Positions 59,536 through 64,000 of a stretch of DNA of 64,000 nucleotides are shown piece after piece. The position numbers were made by a program, and so were the translations under genes. This DNA is from Sulfuriferula sp047300855 (GTDB lineage: Bacteria; Pseudomonadota; Gammaproteobacteria; Burkholderiales; Sulfuriferulaceae), in contig NZ_CP170197.1 of the NCBI RefSeq assembly GCF_047300855.1, positions 1,550,001 to 1,614,000 of the forward strand, in the 5' to 3' direction. How positions within the stretch are numbered: the stretch's first letter is position 1; every line of letters starts with the position of its first letter. Under the pieces are notes generated by a model that ran no database searches, was not told where the DNA came from, and saw nothing but the letters and a program-made list of their open reading frames with translations.

Positions 59536-62500
59536 ATGAAATCCAGAAAGAACAAGAACAACGACATTGAAATTCTCATCGCCGAGGACAGTCCGACGCA
59601 GGCCGAACAGTTGCAGTACCTACTCGAGGGACACGGCTACCGGGTGGTGGCTGCCGCAAACGGCAGGATGGCGATCGAATCGTTGCGGCGGCGCAGGCCG
59701 TCGCTGGTGATCAGCGACATCGTGATGCCCGAGATGAGCGGCTATGAATTGTGCAAGGCGATCAAGTCCGACGAAGCGTTGAGGGACATCCCGGTCATTC
59801 TGGTGACCACGCTGTCCGACGTGCTGGACATCATGAAGGGGCTGGAATGCGGCGCCGACAACTTTATCCGCAAGCCGTATGAGGAGAAATACCTGCTCGC
59901 CCGCGTCGATTACCTGCTGATGAATCAGGAAATGCGCAAGAGCCAGAAGATGCAAATAGGGATGGAAATCCATCTCGGCGGACAAAGGCATTTCATCACC
60001 GCCGAGCGGCAGCAGATCGTGGATCTGCTGATTTCGGTCTACGAGGAGGCGATCCACCTCAACGAGGAACTCAAGGTGAAGCAGAACGAGCTGGCCGACT
60101 CGAACAGCACACTGAGCTGTCTCTACCACGTCGCAGAGGGGCTGAATCGCGCGATGAGCGAACGCGAAGTGTGCGACCAGGTGTTGGAGCGGGTAATGGA
60201 GTTGCCGGGAGTGCAGGCGGGTTGGATCTCTCTGTGGGAAAACGATACTTTCCGGGTCGCGGCGGTGCGCAATCTGCCCCCGGCATTGCTGAGCGAAGGC
60301 GCGATGGAGGGCTTGTGCGAATGCCGGCGCCGCTTTCTTGACGGCGAGCTGGATCATGTCACCAATATCCTGGAGTGTGAACGCCTGAAGTATGCCAAAG
60401 GTGACACGAACGGCCTGCGCTACCATGCCAGCGTGCCGTTGTGGAGCGGCAATCGGAGCCTGGGCGTCATGAACCTGGTGGGAGCGGATCAGGGCCTGTT
60501 CAAAGAAGACGAACTGGAAACGCTTTACGGAGTCGGGCACCAGGTGGGTATCGCGTTGGAACGTACCCGGCTGCATGGGCATCTGGAGCAACTGGTGGAA
60601 GAGCGAACCGCGGCGTTGACCACGGAAATCGCCGAGCGCAAACGTGTCCAAGAAGAGCAGGCGCGGCTGGTGGCGATCATCGAGGCTACACCCGACATGG
60701 TGGGTACGGCGAGTCCGGATGGCCGCTTTTTCTATATCAATCAGGCGGGTCTGCAGATGTTGGGGTTTGAAAAAATTGAGGATCTCTCCGCGCAACGAAT
60801 CAAGGATCGTCACCCCGAATGGGCAGGCAAGCTGGTGCAGGAAGAAGGCATTCCGCACGCCATAAGTCACGGCACCTGGAGCGGGGAAACGGCATTCCTG
60901 CGGCGCGACGGAAGCGAAATCCCCGTTCTGCAAGTAATCATTGCACACAAGAACCCGGATGGGTCATTGGCGTATCTGTCTACCACCGGGCGCGATATCA
61001 CCCTGCGTAAGGAGCAGGAATCAAAGATCAATCGCCTCAACCGCATATACAGCGTGCTCAGCGGCATCAACACCACCATCGTGCGTGTCCGGGAGCGCCA
61101 GCAACTCTTCGACGAAGCCTGCCGCATCGCGGTGGAGCACGGCAAGTTCACCTTCGCGTGGATCGGCACACTTGACGCGGACACGCAGCAAGTCACCCCT
61201 GTCGCCAGGGCAGGCCGTGACGATGGATATCTGGCCCGGATCAACCTGACCGCCACGGAAGATGCGCCGGGAAATTGCCATCTGACGGCACGTGCCCTGA
61301 CCCAGCGGCAACCCGTCATCTGCAACGACATTGCCACGGACGAAGCCATGCAATCGCTGCGTGCCGAGGCCTTGCAGCGCGGCTATCGTTCCGTGGCGGT
61401 GTTTCCCCTGCTATTGGGAGATCAGGCGGTTGGCGTATTCGTGCTCTATGCCCCGGAAGCGGGCGTTTTCGATGCGGAGGAGATGCGGCTGCTGGTCGAG
61501 ATGGCTGGCGATATTTCATTTGCACTGGACAATCTCAAAAAAGAAGAGCGCCTCAATTATCTCGCCTATTACGATGCCGTCACCGGTTTGCCGAACCGAA
61601 CGCTGTTTCTGGACCGTGTCACCCAGAAAATCAATGCGGCACACCGCGATGGCAAGATATTTTCCGTGATCATGCTCGACCTCTACCGATTCAGTAGCAT
61701 CAATGAAACCCTGGGCCGGCAGGCCGGCGACGAGGTGTTGCGGCAGATCACGCAGCGGCTGCAGAGAACACTCGTTGAAACGGATATCCTTGCCCGTTTT
61801 TCAGCCGATTACTTCGGTATTGCCACCCGCTACGACGATGAAAATGTAGACATCGTTCATATCCTGGATGGCGTGTTGTCCGTGATTCAGAATCGGTCGT
61901 TTGTGATCGGCGGACAGGAGTTACGAGTTTCGGCCAGGGCAGGAATATCGACTTATCCAGCCGATGGCGAGGACATCGAAGCTCTTTTCCACAATGCCGA
62001 ATCAGCGCTGAAAAAAGCCAAGCTCTCCGGTGACAAGTATCTATTTTATACCCCCGCATTCAATGCGCTGGCTGCGGAGAAATTGTCGCTGGAAAACAAG
62101 CTGCGCCGTGCGCTGGAGCAGGAACAACTGGTACTGCATTACCAGCCCAAGATCGATCTCAACAGCGGACAGATCAGCGGGCTGGAAGCCTTGCTGCGCT
62201 GGAACGACCCCGAGACTGGCCTGGTGCCGCCGCTGATGTTCATTCCCTTGCTTGAAGAAACCGGGATGATTTTGGAAGCGGGACAGTGGGCCCTGGAAAA
62301 AGCGGTATCGGATTCCCTGGTGTGGCAGGCGAAAGGGCTGCGATCTCCGAGAGTCGCCGTCAATGTCTCCCCGATCCAGTTACAACAGAAAAATTTCGTC
62401 AGCATGATAGAAGGCGTGGTGAAGGGCAATGGGGATGTCGCCAGCAGGCTGGAACTCGAGATTACCGAGAGCCTGGTCATGCAGGATATTGTGGCGAATA

Positions 62501-62859
62501 TCCAGAAACTCCGGGTGATCCGGGAGATGGGCGTGGAGGTGGCGATCGACGATTTCGGTACCGGTTATTCCTCGCTCAGCTATATTGCCAAGCTGCCGGT
62601 CAGTGCCTTGAAGATCGACCGGGCATTCATCATGGACATGACCAGTAATTCCGACGATCGGAGCATTGTGTCCACGATCATCTCGCTGGCCCATTCCCTG
62701 AATATGCGGGTAGTCGCGGAGGGCGTCGAAACCGAGGAGCAGGCAAAACTGCTGCGCTTGCTCAAATGCGACGAGATCCAGGGATTCCTGTTCAGCCCGG
62801 GGGTGCCTGCGGAACAGATTGAGCGATTTCTGCGCGAGCGGAAATCACTGTTGGGATAG
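59536..62859 (+). CDS. REC–GAF–PAS–GAF–GGDEF(degenerate)–EAL response regulator, likely c-di-GMP phosphodiesterase
   Basis: 1107 residues. The receiver has Asp61 (VISDIVMPEMSG) and KPYEEKY. GAF-like region ~190-345, PAS ~375-490 (IEATPDMVGTASPDGRFFYI) and second GAF ~500-665. The GGDEF domain motif reads SADYF at 756-760 and lacks the inhibitory RxxD, so no cyclase activity is expected. The EAL domain is complete: EALLRW at 884, LELEITESLVM, DDFGTGYSS and ALKIDRAFIMDM. It is 3 bp after cheB and is the only separate receiver-output protein of the operon, so CheA may control its phosphodiesterase activity. Confidence 0.93.
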   Translation: MKSRKNKNNDIEILIAEDSPTQAEQLQYLLEGHGYRVVAAANGRMAIESLRRRRPSLVISDIVMPEMSGYELCKAIKSDEALRDIPVILVTTLSDVLDIMKGLECGADNFIRKPYEEKYLLARVDYLLMNQEMRKSQKMQIGMEIHLGGQRHFITAERQQIVDLLISVYEEAIHLNEELKVKQNELADSNSTLSCLYHVAEGLNRAMSEREVCDQVLERVMELPGVQAGWISLWENDTFRVAAVRNLPPALLSEGAMEGLCECRRRFLDGELDHVTNILECERLKYAKGDTNGLRYHASVPLWSGNRSLGVMNLVGADQGLFKEDELETLYGVGHQVGIALERTRLHGHLEQLVEERTAALTTEIAERKRVQEEQARLVAIIEATPDMVGTASPDGRFFYINQAGLQMLGFEKIEDLSAQRIKDRHPEWAGKLVQEEGIPHAISHGTWSGETAFLRRDGSEIPVLQVIIAHKNPDGSLAYLSTTGRDITLRKEQESKINRLNRIYSVLSGINTTIVRVRERQQLFDEACRIAVEHGKFTFAWIGTLDADTQQVTPVARAGRDDGYLARINLTATEDAPGNCHLTARALTQRQPVICNDIATDEAMQSLRAEALQRGYRSVAVFPLLLGDQAVGVFVLYAPEAGVFDAEEMRLLVEMAGDISFALDNLKKEERLNYLAYYDAVTGLPNRTLFLDRVTQKINAAHRDGKIFSVIMLDLYRFSSINETLGRQAGDEVLRQITQRLQRTLVETDILARFSADYFGIATRYDDENVDIVHILDGVLSVIQNRSFVIGGQELRVSARAGISTYPADGEDIEALFHNAESALKKAKLSGDKYLFYTPAFNALAAEKLSLENKLRRALEQEQLVLHYQPKIDLNSGQISGLEALLRWNDPETGLVPPLMFIPLLEETGMILEAGQWALEKAVSDSLVWQAKGLRSPRVAVNVSPIQLQQKNFVSMIEGVVKGNGDVASRLELEITESLVMQDIVANIQKLRVIREMGVEVAIDDFGTGYSSLSYIAKLPVSALKIDRAFIMDMTSNSDDRSIVSTIISLAHSLNMRVVAEGVETEEQAKLLRLLKCDEIQGFLFSPGVPAEQIERFLRERKSLLG

Positions 62860-62875
62860 GCTGAAAGAGAAGGAA

Positions 62876-62971
62876 GGCAACCGATGCGATGTTTCGCCCT
62901 ACCTCAATCAGCCGAACAGCTTCCTGTTTGAATTCGGGGGTGTACTGCGAGCGTCGTTTTACTTCACTCAT
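62876..62971 (-). pseudogene. Truncated IS3-family transposase OrfA fragment
   Basis: From the ATG at 62971 the minus strand reads MSEVKRRSQYTPEFKQEAVR followed by LIEVGRNIASVA, the usual N-terminus of an IS3-group OrfA helix-turn-helix protein. Similarity stops at about 62876, 17 bp from the end of the EAL gene, where the frame runs on into the reverse complement of that gene. Only ~32 codons remain, so an insertion element was cut by a later rearrangement. Confidence 0.7.
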
Positions 62972-63334
62972 TGCATTCTTCTTGTGCCGATTGTAACAAT
63001 CGGCTAAGAGAAACGTTTTTCGGAGGTAAGATCAGTCGCAAACTGGCAAAGCAACTGACGGATTTGGGGATGAAGGATGTTCCGGTACCCATGCAAGTGG
63101 TGGGTCAGTTTGGCGCGCGATTCAATGCGCTATGGACTGTTTCCAGTCTTGCAGGTTGCCTCGCTACAAAAGGGTCGGCTGTCATCATCCCGACATCTGT
63201 GACTGTGTTCTACCTTATTTGTTCATCCACCTAATGGCTGGGGCACTCTGCATTCAAACCTTTGCCGGCCTGACCGGGAACTTCTTTGCTGGCACGTATC
63301 GTGCTCTATTCCGGCAAACAAGCCATTACTCGAC
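62972..63334. other. ~360-bp stretch without a gene; palindrome at 62986-63004
   Basis: A perfect 19-nt palindrome (GCCGATTGT, A, ACAATCGGC) lies directly upstream of the transposase fragment. The rest has a short plus-strand frame (62971-63234) with no recognised domain. It may be degraded coding sequence. No IS terminal repeat pair was identified. Confidence 0.5.
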
Positions 63335-63637
63335 ATGACTCGATCCGAACTCATCACCCGCTTGACCCACCGTTATCCCGAACTGGCCCAGAAAGACCTT
63401 GAGTTGGTCGTCGCGGAGATACTGGATGCTATACAGACGTCCCTGACGCAGGGTAACCGTGTTGAAATTCGTGGTTTCGGCACTTTTGATTTGATCTACC
63501 GTGCTCCTCGCATTGGGCGCAACCCAAAAACAGGGGAATCGGTATCGGTACCTGGAAAGTGGGTCCCCCATTTCAAGGCCGGAAAACCACTGCGGGAACG
63601 CGTTGATCGCTTGGGCACATCCGGTACGATTAAGTAA
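63335..63637 (+). CDS. IHF beta-like DNA-bending protein
   Basis: 100 residues of the HU/IHF family. The start MTRSELITRLTHRYPELAQKD and the arm RVEIRGFGTFDLIYRAPRIGRNPKTGESV with VPGKWVPHFKAGKPLRERV follow IHF-beta rather than HU. IhfB is normally encoded behind rpsA; here the gene stands alone between an IS remnant and a membrane protein gene, so it may be a second copy. IHF often assists tyrosine integrases and transposition, but there is no direct evidence of a link to the integrase in this window. Confidence 0.85.
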   Translation: MTRSELITRLTHRYPELAQKDLELVVAEILDAIQTSLTQGNRVEIRGFGTFDLIYRAPRIGRNPKTGESVSVPGKWVPHFKAGKPLRERVDRLGTSGTIK

Positions 63638-63740
63638 AAAGGCTCAGATTGATTTCAACCAGCCGTTAACGTTGGTTGAGCACAACTGAATTGCCGCATA
63701 TGGTGGCGCACTGAGAACCATAGGAACACTGGATAAAGAA

Positions 63741-64000
63741 ATGCGTCTTGATCTTCACACGCTGATGTTGATGACCTCCGTGCTGACCCTGCTGCTTTCC
63801 GGGCTTCTGGCATTGGCCGGATTGCATGCCGGCAGCATTCGCGGGGTGCGGCTGTGGGCGCTGGCCAGCCTGTGCTATAGTCTCGCGAGCTTCATCGCCT
63901 TCGCGGACTTGACACCCACAAGCAGCGGCTGGCTGATCGTGCTGGTCGTCGTGTTGCTTTTGGCAGGCAACAGCTTGCAATTTTCCGGCATCCAGGCTTT
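63741..64000 (+). CDS. Membrane protein, N-terminal part (runs off the right edge)
   Basis: The frame from the ATG at 63741 stays open to the window end (86 residues). It starts MRLDLHTLMLMTSVLTLLLS and shows three hydrophobic segments, including SGWLIVLVVVLLLAGNSLQF. This N-terminus resembles the multi-helix membrane modules in front of many betaproteobacterial diguanylate cyclases, but the catalytic part lies outside the window. That it is another c-di-GMP enzyme is inference only. Confidence 0.6.
   Translation, partial: MRLDLHTLMLMTSVLTLLLSGLLALAGLHAGSIRGVRLWALASLCYSLASFIAFADLTPTSSGWLIVLVVVLLLAGNSLQFSGIQA

Noticed and set aside
62971..63234. 87-residue plus-strand frame behind the IS fragment
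   Set aside because: No recognised domain or ribosome site; it may be degraded sequence and is described only as part of the gap.

Overview
The window looks like a chromosomal segment of a betaproteobacterium, probably of the Nitrosomonadales / Sulfuricellaceae-Gallionellaceae kind. This is inferred from gene content and gene order, not from any search. Supporting neighbourhoods are ppiD-fabI, mltD-gloB-methyltransferase-rnhA-dnaQ (the order also known from E. coli), mfd-serB, ispD-ispF, selD/mnmH, tesA/ybbA/ybbP, smpB/ratA/rnfH and guaB-guaA. No rRNA, tRNA or CRISPR array was seen.

Layout. 1-8.7 kb: the end of the periplasmic chaperone PpiD, FabI, and a four-gene translationally coupled peptide-type ABC importer. 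8.7-16.3 kb: cell-wall lysis (MltD), glyoxalase II, replication genes (rnhA, dnaQ), then a periplasmic-binding protein coupled to a membrane GGDEF/EAL protein. 16.3-21.3 kb: serB and mfd (minus) and a phosphoribosyltransferase. 21.3-28.8 kb: a compact seven-gene minus-strand operon, amrB-amrA-amrS (the AmmeMemoRadiSam trio of unknown function), an alpha/beta hydrolase and a MacAB-like ABC exporter with adaptor. 29-42.7 kb: housekeeping genes for isoprenoids, tRNA selenation, trans-translation and purines.

42.7-48.8 kb is an accessory mosaic beginning directly behind guaA, a known island insertion site. It has a full-length P4-type integrase with upstream repeats, a GGDEF/EAL protein, a GGDEF remnant with a large internal deletion, a 93-nt inverted repeat whose two copies lie 3.7 kb apart, and a SnoaL-like gene followed by a degenerate integron attC-like site.

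48.8-62.9 kb is a Wsp-like chemosensory operon: CheW, CheR-TPR, CheW, two MCPs, CheA-REC, CheB. Where a classical Wsp operon has the REC-GGDEF output WspR, this one has a membrane HAMP-GGDEF cyclase without a receiver and a REC-GAF-PAS-GAF-GGDEF(degenerate)-EAL protein. Phosphotransfer may therefore control c-di-GMP breakdown rather than synthesis. The two MCP genes share a nearly identical 737-bp block. The operon ends against a truncated IS3-type transposase fragment, followed by an orphan IHF-beta-like gene and the start of another membrane protein.

The most interesting items are the rewired Wsp-like operon, the AmmeMemoRadiSam-exporter operon, and the fossil mobile DNA between the integrase and the chemosensory operon.
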